A DNA stretch of 64,000 nucleotides from Roseiarcus sp963820775 (GTDB lineage Bacteria > Pseudomonadota > Alphaproteobacteria > Rhizobiales > Beijerinckiaceae). The translations under genes and the position numbers were made by a program. Positions within the stretch are counted from its first letter, which is position 1. Each line of letters starts with the position of its first letter. Positions 25,501 to 36,139 of the stretch are shown here, piece after piece. The notes under the pieces are model-generated. The model saw nothing but the letters and a program-made list of their open reading frames with translations, ran no database searches and was not told the origin of the DNA. The stretch spans positions 1 through 64,000 of the forward strand of contig CAWGBF010000013.1 in NCBI GenBank assembly GCA_963820775.1, in the 5' to 3' direction.

Positions 25501-25562
25501 GCTTGGCCGCGAAGCCGACCGCTTGTCTTGAGTTGCGGCCTGGAACGATCGCGCGCTCGACC

Positions 25563-26692
25563 TTATTCGACGTCCTCGACCGCCACGGTTCGCCCCGACA
25601 GGCGCTGAGCCAGCGAAGCCTCCATGAACGGGTCGAGATCCCCGTCGAGCACGTCGGCGGGCGAACCGGACACGTGGCCGGTGCGGAGGTCCTTCACCAT
25701 CTGATAGGGCTGGAGCACGTACGAGCGGATCTGGTGGCCCCAGCCGATGTCGGTCTTGGAGGCAGCGTCGGCGTTGGCCTTGTCCTCGCGCTTTTGCAGC
25801 TCGAGCTCATAAAGGCGGGCGCGCAACATGTTCCAGGCGGTCGCCCGGTTCTTGTGCTGCGAACGCTCGGACTGGCAGGCGACGACGATGCCGGTCGGCA
25901 AGTGGGTGATGCGCACCGCCGATTTCGGTCTTGTTGACATGCTGCCCGCCGGCCCCGGAGGCGCGATAGGTGTCGATCCGGCAATCGCTCTCGTTGACTT
26001 CGATCTTAATCCGGTCGTCGACCACCGGATAAACCCAGACGGAGGCGAAGCTCGTATGCCGGCGCGCATTGGAATCAAACGGGGAAATGCGCACCAGCCG
26101 GTGCACGCCCAACTCGGTTTTCAGCCAGCCATGCGCGTTGTGGCCCTTGACGACGATCGTCGCCGACTTGATTCCAGCCTCATCCCCATCCGTCTCCTCG
26201 ATCAGCTCGACGGCGAACTTTCGCCGCTCCGCCCAGCGCATATACATGCGCAAGAGCATGCGCGCCCAGTCGCAGCTTTCCGTGCCGCCCGCCCCGGAAT
26301 GCACTTCGACATAGGTGTCGTTGGCGTCGGCCTCGCCAGAAAGCAGGGCTTCGAGTTGGCGGCGGTCCCCCTCAGCTTTGAGCGCCCTAAGAGCAGCGAT
26401 CCCCTCGGCTTCAATCGCTTCGTCGCCTTCGGCTTCTCCGAGCTGGACCAGCGTCGCCGCGTCTTCAAGGTCGCGGCCGATCTTCGCCAACGAGCCTAGC
26501 CGGTCTTCCAGCATGGTGCGCTCGCGCATCACCTTTTCGGCGATGTCGGGATCGGTCCAGAGGTTCGGATCTTCGGATTTCGCGTTGAGTTCGCCGAGAC
26601 GACGCTGAGCCGCATCGACGTCAAAGATGCCTCCTCAGCAATCCCACGGACTGCTTGATCGATTCGACCAACTGTTCGGCTTCGGCGCGCAT
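25563..26692 (-). CDS. prfB: Peptide chain release factor 2 (programmed +1 frameshift; extra 1-bp indel)
   Basis: Releases peptides at UGA and UAA codons. The ATG at 26692 opens a 23-codon frame ending in CTT TGA (26626-26621). A +1 shift continues into LDVDAAQRRLGELN and the main body, the classic autoregulatory arrangement. The body has the GGQ motif in GAGGQHVNKTE. Just after it a second, non-programmed shift is needed: removing one A in the AAA opposite 25923-25925 restores SAVRITHLPTG and an intact C-terminus to 25563. Since RF2 is essential, that second shift is probably a sequence error. Confidence 0.95.
26621..26635 (-). promoter_or_regulatory. Programmed +1 frameshift site of prfB
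   Basis: Read on the minus strand: AGGAGG CAT CTT TGA C. The internal Shine-Dalgarno-like AGGAGG sits three bases before the CTT TGA slip site, as in other bacteria. Low RF2 slows termination at the UGA and promotes slipping, so RF2 controls its own synthesis. Confidence 0.95.
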
Positions 26693-26808
26693 GATCCACA
26701 ATCAACGAATGAGGGGGCGGGTTACTTTCCGGGACGGCTACGGGCCGCGCGGGCCGCAGGAGCGCATCCGAGCGGCGACGGTTACTGTAGCGAGAACGCT
26801 CGAGCCTC

Positions 26809-29235
26809 TCAATAGAGCCCGCCTGTCCCCGATCCGACCGACCGTTCGCTTCGCGACGATGTCTGAGCGGATTCGCCCCACCCACCGCCGCCGCCATAGC
26901 TGTCGGGCGGCCCAGTGCCGGGCTTGAACGCTTCCATGATCGAACCGGAGCCGGTCGCACGCATGCCGGAATGAACGTCGACAGAAATGAGTTTGATTCC
27001 GGGCGGAATGCGGAAGGGCGTATCGGGTGTGTCCTTGAGCGCCATTTTCATAAAGTCGCGGAAGATCGGGGCGGTGTAGAGCGCGGCCTGCGCGCTGCCG
27101 CCGAGAGAACGTGGTTTGTCGTAGCCCATAAACACGCCGAACGCGATGTTTGGCGAATAGCCGACGAACCAAAGGTCCTTCGCGTCGTTTGTCGTTCCGG
27201 TCTTGCCGGCAAGATGCTTGCCGACTTCCTTGATCGCGATGCCGGTGCCGCGCTGGATGACGCCCTCCAGGATGGAGGTGACCTGGTAGGCGGTCAGCGG
27301 ATCGATCACTTGCTCGCGCTTGTCGATTAAGCGCGGCTCAGGCTGATCGTTCCATACCTGGGCGTCGCACCCCTCGCAGATGCGCTCGTCGTGCTTGTAG
27401 ATGGTGTTGCCCCAACGATCCTGAATCCGATCGATCAGTGTCGCTTTCACTCTCTTGCCGCCGTTGGCGAACATCGAATAGCCGGTGATCATGCGCAGCA
27501 CCGTCGTCTCGCCCGCGCCGATCGACATCGACAGGAACGGCGGCAAGTTGTCGTAGATGCCGAACCGCTTGGCGTATTCGACCACCAGCGGCATGCCAAT
27601 GTCGCGCGCAAGCCTGATCGTCATCAAATTGATCGAATGCTCGACGCCGAAACGCAACGTATGTTGCCCGCCGGATGTGCCTTCGAAGTTTGCCGGAGTC
27701 CACAGTTGACCGCTGCCGTCGTCGATCGTGACAGGCGCGTCCAGAAGCGTCGAAGACGGCGTGTAACCGTTGTCAAGCGCCGCAGCATACACAAAAGGCT
27801 TGAACGAGGAACCCGGCTGTCGCTGGGCCTGCGTCGCTCGATTGAATTCAGATTCGTCGAACGAAAATCCGCCGACCATCGCGAGCACACGGCCCGTAAA
27901 GGGATCCATCGCGATAGCGGCGCCGGACACTTCCGGGATCTGACGCAGGCGATATTGGCCATCATGGCCGGCAATCGGTTCGGCATAAAAGACGTCGCCC
28001 GGCTTGACCAGACCCTTTGGCCTGCGGCCCGTCCAGCGGGCCCCGTCCAGCGTAACGACGCCTGTGCGACGATCGGCGACAACCGCGCCCGACGTGTCTC
28101 GTTGGGGTTGAAGACCAATCCGGATGGCCGTATCGCTGACGTCAAGCGCCACCGCCAGGACCCACGGCTTGATGTCGCCGTAAGCTGGAATATCGGCCAG
28201 AGGGACGCCCCAATCCTGGCCGATATCGATGGTCTTGAGGGTGCCATGCCAGCCATAGGCCTCGTCATAGCGCACGAGACCATCGACTAGCGCCTTACGC
28301 GCCATCAGCTGAACTTTCGGGTCGAGCGTCGTGCGAACAGAAAGGCCGCCTTCGTAAAGCTTCTGCTCGCCATACCGTTCCTGCAGTTCGCGCCGGACTT
28401 CTTCGGCGAAGAACCCCGCGGCGATGGAATTCGGCGTCAGCACGCGGGGATTGACCACCAGCGGCTCGGCTCGAGCCTCGTTCGCCTGTTTGGCGGTGAT
28501 GTAGCGGTCCTCCTCCATGCGCCCGATGACGTAGTTGCGCCTTTCCACGGCGCGGTCATGATTGCGAAACGGATTGAGCGAACTCGGCTCTTTCGGCAAC
28601 GCCGCCAAATAGGCGACTTCGGCGATGGTCAGTTCGTGCACGGACTTGTTGAAATAATTGAGCGCCGCAGCGGCGACGCCGTAGTTGGACAGGCCGAGAT
28701 AAATCTCATTGAGATAGAGCTCGAGAATTTTTTCCTTTGAATAGGCGGACTCGATTCGCAAGCTGAGCAGAATCTCACGGATCTTGCGATCGAAAGTCCG
28801 GTCCGAGTTTAACAGAAAGTTCTTGGCTACCTGCTGAGTAATGGTCGACGCGCCCTGAATGTGGCGCGAACCCTGCATGTATATGATACCCGCGCGCAAG
28901 ATCCCTTCGGGATCGACGCCCCAATGGCTATAAAAGTTCTTGTCCTCGGCCGAGATGAAGGCGTGCTTGACCAAGTCGGGAATTTCGTCCGACGGAAGAT
29001 AAAGCCGTCGCTCGCGCGAATACTCGGCCAGCAGGCTGCCGTCGGCCGCGTGTACGCGCGTCATCACCGGCGGTTCATAGTTCTTGAGTATAGAGTAATC
29101 CGGAAGCTCCTGTTCGTATTTCCATATGACGCCGGCAAAAACCGCCGCCGCCACAACGAACAGCAACGCGCCGGTCGCAAATATGAAACCGATAATACGA
29201 GCGATCCCGCGCATCTCTCGACCGAAGCCTTCCAT
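26809..29235 (-). CDS. mrcA: Penicillin-binding protein 1A (bifunctional)
   Basis: Inner-membrane peptidoglycan glycosyltransferase/transpeptidase of 808 residues. One membrane anchor lies at about 10-35. The GT51 domain has the catalytic Glu97 in SAEDKNFYSHWG and the second motif region GASTITQQ. An OB-like insert follows. The transpeptidase domain has SxxK in GSSFKPF, SxN in EHSIN and KTG in AGKTGTT. The tail is Gly/Ser-rich. It lies between amiC and prfB on the same strand; grouping with the amidase fits cell-wall growth. Confidence 0.96.
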   Translation of the reverse strand: MEGFGREMRGIARIIGFIFATGALLFVVAAAVFAGVIWKYEQELPDYSILKNYEPPVMTRVHAADGSLLAEYSRERRLYLPSDEIPDLVKHAFISAEDKNFYSHWGVDPEGILRAGIIYMQGSRHIQGASTITQQVAKNFLLNSDRTFDRKIREILLSLRIESAYSKEKILELYLNEIYLGLSNYGVAAAALNYFNKSVHELTIAEVAYLAALPKEPSSLNPFRNHDRAVERRNYVIGRMEEDRYITAKQANEARAEPLVVNPRVLTPNSIAAGFFAEEVRRELQERYGEQKLYEGGLSVRTTLDPKVQLMARKALVDGLVRYDEAYGWHGTLKTIDIGQDWGVPLADIPAYGDIKPWVLAVALDVSDTAIRIGLQPQRDTSGAVVADRRTGVVTLDGARWTGRRPKGLVKPGDVFYAEPIAGHDGQYRLRQIPEVSGAAIAMDPFTGRVLAMVGGFSFDESEFNRATQAQRQPGSSFKPFVYAAALDNGYTPSSTLLDAPVTIDDGSGQLWTPANFEGTSGGQHTLRFGVEHSINLMTIRLARDIGMPLVVEYAKRFGIYDNLPPFLSMSIGAGETTVLRMITGYSMFANGGKRVKATLIDRIQDRWGNTIYKHDERICEGCDAQVWNDQPEPRLIDKREQVIDPLTAYQVTSILEGVIQRGTGIAIKEVGKHLAGKTGTTNDAKDLWFVGYSPNIAFGVFMGYDKPRSLGGSAQAALYTAPIFRDFMKMALKDTPDTPFRIPPGIKLISVDVHSGMRATGSGSIMEAFKPGTGPPDSYGGGGGWGESAQTSSRSERSVGSGTGGLY

Positions 29236-29467
29236 TTCGCCCGTCGGCGAGCGCTCGCGGCGTCGAGACGAACTGAGTACGGCGCCTCGAAGACGCGGAC
29301 TCTACGAAACCGGTTCTGCCGACATTCTTCGCGCCGCCGGGATCCGGGTCGCGATCGAATGCGCCAGCTTTCACCCTGTCGTGCTCGAGTAAGGCGAATT
29401 TATGATCGACGGGTCTCGCCCCGGCACGCCGACGCCATTAGACCGACGCGGCCGCAACGCGCAAGCC

Positions 29468-30733
29468 TTAATGCGTCGACGGCGCGGCGACCCGCATGGT
29501 TGACGAGGCAACGCCGTTTTCGGTCGACGGGATGCTGTCCTGCTTTCCGTATCCGGCAAAGAATTCATCGATGGCTCTGACCATGGCGGCTGCCGCTTTG
29601 GCCCGCCAGTCCGGGGAGGCGAGGGATTGGACGTCCTGGGCGTTTGAAAGATAGCCGAGTTCTACGAGGACGGAGGGAAACTCCGGCGCCTTCAGAACGA
29701 CGAAGCCCGCGGAGCGTTCTGGATTGTGGTTGAGCTTCGTGGCGCCCCGCAAGTTGTCGACGAGGCCCCGCGAGAAGATGTGGTCATACGTCCGCGTCTC
29801 CCTGCGCTTGAGATCGAACAGGATACCGGCAACGTCCGGATTATCCAGCCGACTCGCTCCACCCGGGTTTCGATCCGCGGCGTTCTCCCGGGCCGCGATA
29901 CGGGCGGCTTCGGCGTCGGAAGCGCGATCGGCCACGGTATAGACCGTGGAGCCGCTGACATTCTTGTCCTCGCTCAGAGTGTCAGCGTGGACGGAGATGA
30001 ATAGAGACGCGTTTGCCTTGCGAGCAATCGCAACCCGATCGTCGAGATCGACATATTGATCGCCGTCACGCGTCATCACGATGGCGTAGCGGTTCGTCGC
30101 TTCGAGCTGTCGCTTCAGTTCGGCGCAGAAGCCAAAAACCAGGGTTTTCTCCTCCACGCCGCCAAGGCCGCGCGCGCCGCTGTCGACGCCGCCGTGACCG
30201 GGATCAAGGACGAGGACCGGCCGCATGGGAGCAGTGGCCGAAGGCTCGCTCGGGGTCGAAACCGCTGACAAGCGGACGAGCGCGGCGAAGGCCGATGGGT
30301 CGCAGGGCTTCAGTTCGATCGTGAGCCGCGCCGCGGGTTTACCTTCGACGATCCGGCTGGCGGAAACGCGGGCGGGACAGGCCGCGCGGGCAAGGTCAAT
30401 AACGATCCGGGATTTGCCCGGCGCGAGCAAGCCGAAGCGAAAGCCCTTCACGAACGAGATATTGGTCAGTGCGCCGGTGCGGCCGACCGACGGGTTGAGC
30501 TGAAAATTCACCTCCGGCATGTCGACGACAATGCGATCGGGCGACGCCAAGGCCGAGGCGCTCGCGTCGACCTGCCGCGACAGGTCGAACACCAGTTTGG
30601 CCGCATTCTCATCCTGTGAGAGCCGCACGCCAACTGCAACGGGCGCGACCGCCTCGCCCGCGAATCCGCGCTGGAGCGGCGCCCCCATCAGCGAGAACAC
30701 GGCGAGAGTCGCCAGCCGTCCCATTCGCGCCAT
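29468..30733 (-). CDS. amiC: N-acetylmuramoyl-L-alanine amidase (AmiA/B/C type)
   Basis: Periplasmic zinc amidase that cuts the stem peptide from muramic acid, mainly for daughter-cell separation. The 421-residue protein has a signal peptide (about 1-25), an AMIN domain (about 30-140: VGVRLSQDENAAKLVFDLS) and an Amidase_3 domain (about 175-405). Zinc/catalytic residues are in LDPGHGGVDSG, GVEEKTL and ISVHADTL, with the final Glu in LVELGYLSN. mrcA lies downstream. The symbol reflects domain order; amiA/B cannot be separated. Confidence 0.93.
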   Translation of the reverse strand: MARMGRLATLAVFSLMGAPLQRGFAGEAVAPVAVGVRLSQDENAAKLVFDLSRQVDASASALASPDRIVVDMPEVNFQLNPSVGRTGALTNISFVKGFRFGLLAPGKSRIVIDLARAACPARVSASRIVEGKPAARLTIELKPCDPSAFAALVRLSAVSTPSEPSATAPMRPVLVLDPGHGGVDSGARGLGGVEEKTLVFGFCAELKRQLEATNRYAIVMTRDGDQYVDLDDRVAIARKANASLFISVHADTLSEDKNVSGSTVYTVADRASDAEAARIAARENAADRNPGGASRLDNPDVAGILFDLKRRETRTYDHIFSRGLVDNLRGATKLNHNPERSAGFVVLKAPEFPSVLVELGYLSNAQDVQSLASPDWRAKAAAAMVRAIDEFFAGYGKQDSIPSTENGVASSTMRVAAPSTH

Positions 30734-31517
30734 TCCGCTTCCCCTCGGCGCCGCGTCGTCGCGCTAATAGTGCCAATGCCGCGGCGGCGCAATCGCTCGC
30801 ATCCGACTGGCGCCGCGCGGCGTTCGACTGGCCAAGCGGGCCAGCGCAAGGAAAAAAGCCCTCGAAACTCTTTACGATGGGTTAACCGGGTCAAGGAGCG
30901 ACCTTGGCTCGAGCGAAAGAGGAGGCGCGCTGGCCAGGGAAAGCACCGCAGGGAAAAAGAAACTTGCCAACGCGCCCTGTGGCGCCTATTTATGGTGTGT
31001 TACGAATTCGGACCGAGTTCGCACAGCTGGCTCGCTCATTGGTTGAGCGGGGCATTCTGCCGGGACCATCTCGCGATGGCCTGCGGGTTGGGCGGACAGG
31101 CCGGGGCGGGTTATCGACCCGCCGGATCGCTTGCCAGTTTCGAGACCCCGGCGAGCGTCCGCGCGGGAGATTGCGAGCGGAAGGCGGGAGTTGACCTGCT
31201 GGACAAGGGCCGACAGAGCGGCTCGGATCGAAATCGTGACATCGGCGGCGCGCAGCGCAGCTATAGCCGTCGCGGCAAGCGACGTCTCGATTTCAGGTTG
31301 ACGATGTCCCGATGGCAAAACCACCACTCGCCGGCCGCCATTCGGGCGGAGCGGGTCCTTTGCCGCGACGCGTGTGCGTCTGACCGGTTTCATGACGCGG
31401 CGCCTGCCGCCTCATTTCCGTATTTTTCCATCTCCAGCACAGACGCCCCGCGCGGCGCAATCGGGAGGTCCACTCGGCCCTCGCAGCGTATTTTCGCGCG
31501 CGGCGAGAGAGTTTCTC
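30734..31517 (+). other. Long intergenic region / probable 5' leader of rne
   Basis: A 784-base gap between divergent amiC and rne with no supported gene. It must hold both promoters. A stable hairpin (GGCGGGT/ACCCGCC, 31105-31111 and 31117-31123) occurs within it. Long structured leaders allow RNase E to regulate its own mRNA in other bacteria; that is only a suggestion here. Confidence 0.5.
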
Positions 31518-34379
31518 ATGCCCAACAAAATGATCATCGACGCCTCACACCCGGAAGAAACTCGGGTGGTGGTCCTGCGAGGCAATCGAGTCGAGGAATT
31601 TGACTTCGAGTCAGCGAGCAAGAGACCGCTGCGCGGGAATATCTATCTCGCCAAGGTCACCCGGGTAGAGCCTTCGCTCCAGGCCGCCTTCGTCGATTAT
31701 GGCGGCAATCGCCACGGCTTTCTGGCGTTCTCCGAGATTCATCCGGACTACTACCAAATTCCCGTCGCCGACCGACAGGCGCTTCTCGAGGAGGAAGCCT
31801 TGTCGCAGCGGGAGGAGGACGAAGAGGCCAACGTCGAAAGGCGCAGCCGGCGCCATCGTCAACCGCGACGCCCCGAGGCCGACGCCCGCGCCGAGAACGG
31901 CGAAACCGTTTCGGAACCAGTGTCAACAGATGAATTTGGCGCGGACGAAAGGGCGGGCTCTGCCGATATCGAAGCTGAGGGCGCCGAGTTCTCGCCGGCG
32001 GCGGCCTCAGCGGAGGCGAACCCGGTTTTGACCGTTGCGCCCGGGGATGGCGACGCGGCCGAGCGCTTGGATGCCGATCCGCCGGCCGAAGCCGCAAAGC
32101 CCTCGGCTTCAGATCTGACGGACTCCGAATCAATATCCGCGGAAGTCCCGGCCGTCGCGCCGACCGACGACATCGACGCCGCCGGTCCAAACTACGGCGC
32201 TGAGTTCAAGGAGCGCCCCGTTGAGGAAGATGTTCACGAAGTAACGACACTCGAGGGCGGCTCTGAAGAGCGGGTAGCGAGCGGAAAGCAACGGACTGAG
32301 GACGAAGGCGAGCCGGTCGAGCAGATCGGCGGCGACGCATTGGAAGAGGTTCCGCGGCGTCCCCAGCGCTTGCGCCGACAGTACAAGATTCAGGAGGTCA
32401 TCAAGCGCCGGCAGGTTCTGCTGGTGCAGGTTGTCAAAGAAGAGCGTGGCAACAAGGGGGCGGCGCTCACGACTTACCTCTCGCTGGCTGGTCGCTACTC
32501 GGTTTTGATGCCCAACACCGCCCGCGGCGGGGGCATTTCGCGCAAAATCACCAACGCCCAGGATCGCAGCCGACTGAAGGTAATCGCCGAGGAGCTCGAC
32601 GTTCCAGAGGGCATGGGCGTTATTCTCCGCACCGCCGGCGCCTCTCGCACCAAGGCCGAGGTCAAGCGCGACTTCGAGTATTTGTTGCGGATGTGGGAAA
32701 CTGTGCGAGAGACGACGCTTTCATCCAGCGCGCCGACGCTCGTCTACGAAGAAGGCTCGCTTATCAAACGGGCCATCCGCGATCTCTACAGCAAAGACGT
32801 CGAAGAGATCACTGTCGCGGGCGAGGCGGGCTATCGCGAGGCCAGGCAGTTTATGCGCCTCCTTATGCCAAGCCACGTGAATAGCGTACAACTCTATCGC
32901 GACACTGCGCCGGTCTTCGCCAAGGCGGGCGTCGAATCGCAGCTCGACGCGATGTTCTCCAACCAGGTGACGCTGAAGTCGGGGGGATACATCGTTATCA
33001 ACCAGACCGAAGCGCTGGTCGCGATCGACGTCAACTCGGGTCGGTCCACGCGCGAGCACAATATCGAAGACACTGCGCTGCGCACCAATCTCGAGGCCGC
33101 CGACGAAGTCGCCCGTCAACTGCGTCTGCGCGATCTCGCCGGGCTCGTTGTGGTCGACTTCATCGATATGGAGGAATTGCGCAACAATCGTGCGGTCGAG
33201 AGGCGAATCAAGGACGCGCTGAAGAATGACCGGGCGCGCATCCAGGTGGGCCGCATTTCGCACTTCGGCCTGCTTGAAATGTCGCGTCAGCGCATCCGTA
33301 CAGGCGTTCTCGAGGGCTCGACCGTGGTCTGCCCTCACTGCCAGGGCGCTGGCGTCGTGAGATCGACCGCTTCGATTGCGCTTCACGTGTTGCGTGTGCT
33401 TGAGGACTCGCTGATCAAGAGCTCTACCCACGATCTCATCGTGCGAACGCGCACGTCCGTCGCCCTCTACATACTCAACCAAAAGCGCGTCAATCTGCGC
33501 GACCTCGAGCGCCGGTTTGGCGTCACGATCGTCGTCGAGGCGGACGACACTCTGACCGGCGCCAACTACCACGCAATCGAGCGCGGCGAGCCGGCGACCG
33601 GCGTCAAGAGCGAAGGAGAGCCGGCGAAATCGTTGGCTGACGAAATCGCCCCAGTCATCGAGGAACCGGCGCTGGCCGAGGCGGAAGAAACTCTCGAAGC
33701 TTTCGGCGACGAACATGAAGAGGTTGGGCGCCTGAGCGAGCGCGGAAGCGGCCCGCCGCTGGAAGACGCCGAGACCGGCCGCCGCCGCCGCCGCCGCCGC
33801 CGTCGTCGCGGAGAGCGCTCATTCGGAGACAATCTTCCGCAAGACGCACCGCAGCCAACGGACGACGGTTTGGCCGTCGTCGCCGAAATCGGCGGCGACC
33901 TGGTTGCGCCGAGCGGCGAGGTTGACGCCTTCGCCCGCAGAGGTCCGCGCAGCGGAGAGGAGCGTTACCGTCGATCGCGAGGCTCCCGCGGCGAGCGAAA
34001 CCGGCTTCGGCGAACTGACGGAGACGGCAGGCCCGAGACGGGCGCGCCAGGTTTCGATTCGCCTCCCTCGCTCGCGCTTGAGGAGGAATTCACCGCCTCC
34101 GAAGCGGACTATCCCCGTGCGACGCCGCTCAGCGATACGGTCTCTCGCGAAGAGACTATGGCCGAGCCGGCGCGGGTCGCTGCGACGCAAGAGGTTGATG
34201 CCCAAGCGCAAGCGCCCAGCGCCACCCGCGGGGAGCCAACCGTCGATTCTTCTGCGCCTGCACAAGCCGACGCCGGCCCTGATGCGGCGGCGGCGTCGGC
34301 TCCTGCGGCGCCCGAACTGCAGCGACCGCGACGCAGCGGCTGGTGGCAACGCGCGCGGGCGACAGTCATCGGAAAATAG
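31518..34379 (+). CDS. rne: Ribonuclease E
   Basis: Endoribonuclease and degradosome scaffold of 953 residues. The start at 31518 (MPNKMIIDASHPEETRVVVL) has GAGAG upstream. The S1 domain near residues 35-85 is interrupted by a long acidic insert (about 95-270), as in alphaproteobacterial RNase E. Catalytic Asp residues are in VAIDVNSGRSTRE and VVDFIDME, and the zinc-link motif is CPHCQG. The C-terminal third is disordered with an Arg run (RRRRRRRRRR, near residue 760), a likely RNA-binding patch. Confidence 0.96.
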   Translation: MPNKMIIDASHPEETRVVVLRGNRVEEFDFESASKRPLRGNIYLAKVTRVEPSLQAAFVDYGGNRHGFLAFSEIHPDYYQIPVADRQALLEEEALSQREEDEEANVERRSRRHRQPRRPEADARAENGETVSEPVSTDEFGADERAGSADIEAEGAEFSPAAASAEANPVLTVAPGDGDAAERLDADPPAEAAKPSASDLTDSESISAEVPAVAPTDDIDAAGPNYGAEFKERPVEEDVHEVTTLEGGSEERVASGKQRTEDEGEPVEQIGGDALEEVPRRPQRLRRQYKIQEVIKRRQVLLVQVVKEERGNKGAALTTYLSLAGRYSVLMPNTARGGGISRKITNAQDRSRLKVIAEELDVPEGMGVILRTAGASRTKAEVKRDFEYLLRMWETVRETTLSSSAPTLVYEEGSLIKRAIRDLYSKDVEEITVAGEAGYREARQFMRLLMPSHVNSVQLYRDTAPVFAKAGVESQLDAMFSNQVTLKSGGYIVINQTEALVAIDVNSGRSTREHNIEDTALRTNLEAADEVARQLRLRDLAGLVVVDFIDMEELRNNRAVERRIKDALKNDRARIQVGRISHFGLLEMSRQRIRTGVLEGSTVVCPHCQGAGVVRSTASIALHVLRVLEDSLIKSSTHDLIVRTRTSVALYILNQKRVNLRDLERRFGVTIVVEADDTLTGANYHAIERGEPATGVKSEGEPAKSLADEIAPVIEEPALAEAEETLEAFGDEHEEVGRLSERGSGPPLEDAETGRRRRRRRRRRGERSFGDNLPQDAPQPTDDGLAVVAEIGGDLVAPSGEVDAFARRGPRSGEERYRRSRGSRGERNRLRRTDGDGRPETGAPGFDSPPSLALEEEFTASEADYPRATPLSDTVSREETMAEPARVAATQEVDAQAQAPSATRGEPTVDSSAPAQADAGPDAAAASAPAAPELQRPRRSGWWQRARATVIGK

Positions 34380-34516
34380 ATCCATCCGAGGCGCATGCAC
34401 GCGTCTCGGAAGCGTCTTTCCGCCTTGAGCCAGAATAACCTAGCGCCAAGCCGGGTTCGGTCTGTTGGCGGACAAACGATGCGCGCGCTAGGCCAAATTG
34501 CCTGTCTTAAGCGTAT

Positions 34517-35731
34517 CTAAGCCGCACAGACGACCGCCTCGGCATCGCCGCGTTGGCCGCGGCGTTCGAGCCAACCGCTCAATCGAGCCGTGTAAATATA
34601 GACAACGGGCGTTGTGAACAGAGTCAACAGCTGCGAGATGAGCAACCCGCCAACAATGGCGTAGCCGAGCGGTTGGCGAATTTGCGACCCTGTCCCCGTG
34701 CCCAGCATGAGCGGGACGCCGCCCAGGAGCGCGGCCAGCATCGTCATCAGAATGGGGCGGAACCGCAGCAGACACGCCCGATGAATGGCCTCTTCGCTGC
34801 TCAGCCCGTGATCGCGTTCCTCCGCGAACGATGATGCCGATGGTACCGATGATGCCGATGACGTCGAACGGCATGCCAACCAGCATCAGGGTCAGCAGGG
34901 CGGCGAGCCCGGCCGAGGGCAGAGTCGAAATGATGGTGAGCGGATGAATCGGCTCTCGTATAGAATGCCGAGGATGAGGTAGATCGCGACCAGCGCGGCG
35001 AGGATCAGGATTGGAGTGCTGCTGAGCGAACTCTGGAACGCCTGGGCGTTTCCCTCGAAGCTGGTGGCGATCGAAGGCGGCATGTGAAGATCTGCCGCGG
35101 CCTTCCGCACCGCCGACACGGCCGCGCCGATAGTGCTGTGCGGCGCGAGATTGAAACTGAGCGTCACCGCCGGAAACTGGCCCTGGTGGTTAATCGCCAG
35201 CGGAGCGGTCGAGGGGCTGACGGTTGCGAATTGGCTAAGCGGGACCATCCCGCCGGCAGCGGATTTTGCATAGATTCGGCTGAGAGCATTCGGCCCAAGC
35301 TGGTAGCTCGGGTCGACTTCGAGGATGACGTAGTATTCATTTAAAGTCGTGTAAATCCGCGCCACGTGGCGCTGACCAAAGGCGTCGTAGAGAATAGCCT
35401 TACCAAGGCAGGATCGACTCGCATACGGGAGGCGACGTCCCGGTTGATCTCGACCTTCAGCGTCGGACCGGCGCTTTGTTGATCGCTCGCCACATCGGCG
35501 AGCTGCGACAATGCCTGCATCTTCTGCAGTAGCATAGGCGCCCAGTGGTTGAGTTCGTCGCTATCCACGTCAACTAGCGAATACTGATATTGCGTCTTGG
35601 AGAGTCGAGCGCCGACAGTGATGTCTTGCGCGGCCTGCATGATGGTCAGCGTGATTCGGCGGTATCGCAGGGCGACGACCAACCCCCGATCGTAGACGGC
35701 GACCAGCCAATCGAAGAAGCGCCCGACCGCG
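34517..35731 (-). pseudogene. Decayed RND efflux transporter (MdtB/MdtC/AcrB type)
   Basis: Fragments of the C-terminal half of a proton-driven RND pump in three frames: VGRFFDWLVAVYDRGL, KTQYQYSLVDVDSDELNHWAP, LNEYYVILEVDPSYQLGP, and the last membrane helices (FRPILMTMLAALLGGVPLML to VVYIYTARL). Shifts occur near 35400, 34950 and 34840. About 110 codons are missing after TLTIMQ. The N-terminal half is gone and the upstream edge joins IS630 debris. Deletion plus several shifts make this a true pseudogene. Confidence 0.88.
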
Positions 35732-36136
35732 GCATGTGCGTCCGGCGCGATCTGCGTGGCAATCTCTGCCGGGTGGAGGTTCATGGCCGATGATGTCCGC
35801 CCGCCTGTTAATGCCGGAAGGCAATCCGGGGTCTATGTCGAAGGCGCTTCTGGTCGATCAGGCCGGATGGCATCTCTCCGGCAGCCTGATCGTCCCGTCC
35901 AAGATCACGTTGATCGCATTGCCGGCCAAAGGCCCCGAACGGAACCCGCAAGAAAATATCTGGCGGTTCATGCGCGATAATTGGCTCTCGAACCGGATCT
36001 TCAAATCCTACCACGATATCGTCGATCACTGCTGCGACCCCTGGAACAAGCTCGTCGATCAGCCCCGGAAAATCATGTCCATCGGTCTGCGCGATTGGGC
36101 GTATCGGTCATGATCAGAGAGTTCTTGGTAGTATAA
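35731..36136. mobile_element. Rearranged IS630 remnant
   Basis: Two IS630 transposase pieces lie in opposite orientations. The minus strand from 35784 encodes MNLHPAEIATQIAPDAHA. The plus strand from about 35840 encodes LLVDQAGWHLSG to the C-terminus GLRDWAYRS (stop 36113) and an IR-like end GTTCTTGGTAGTATAA. In the intact copy at 23520 these two pieces are contiguous, so a small internal inversion has occurred. It splits the RND pseudogene from the SHOCT gene. Confidence 0.8.
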
Positions 36137-36139
36137 GGC

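Noticed and set aside
32721..33716. 331-residue minus-strand ORF
   Set aside because: Antisense to the conserved catalytic part of rne; typical GC-rich shadow frame.
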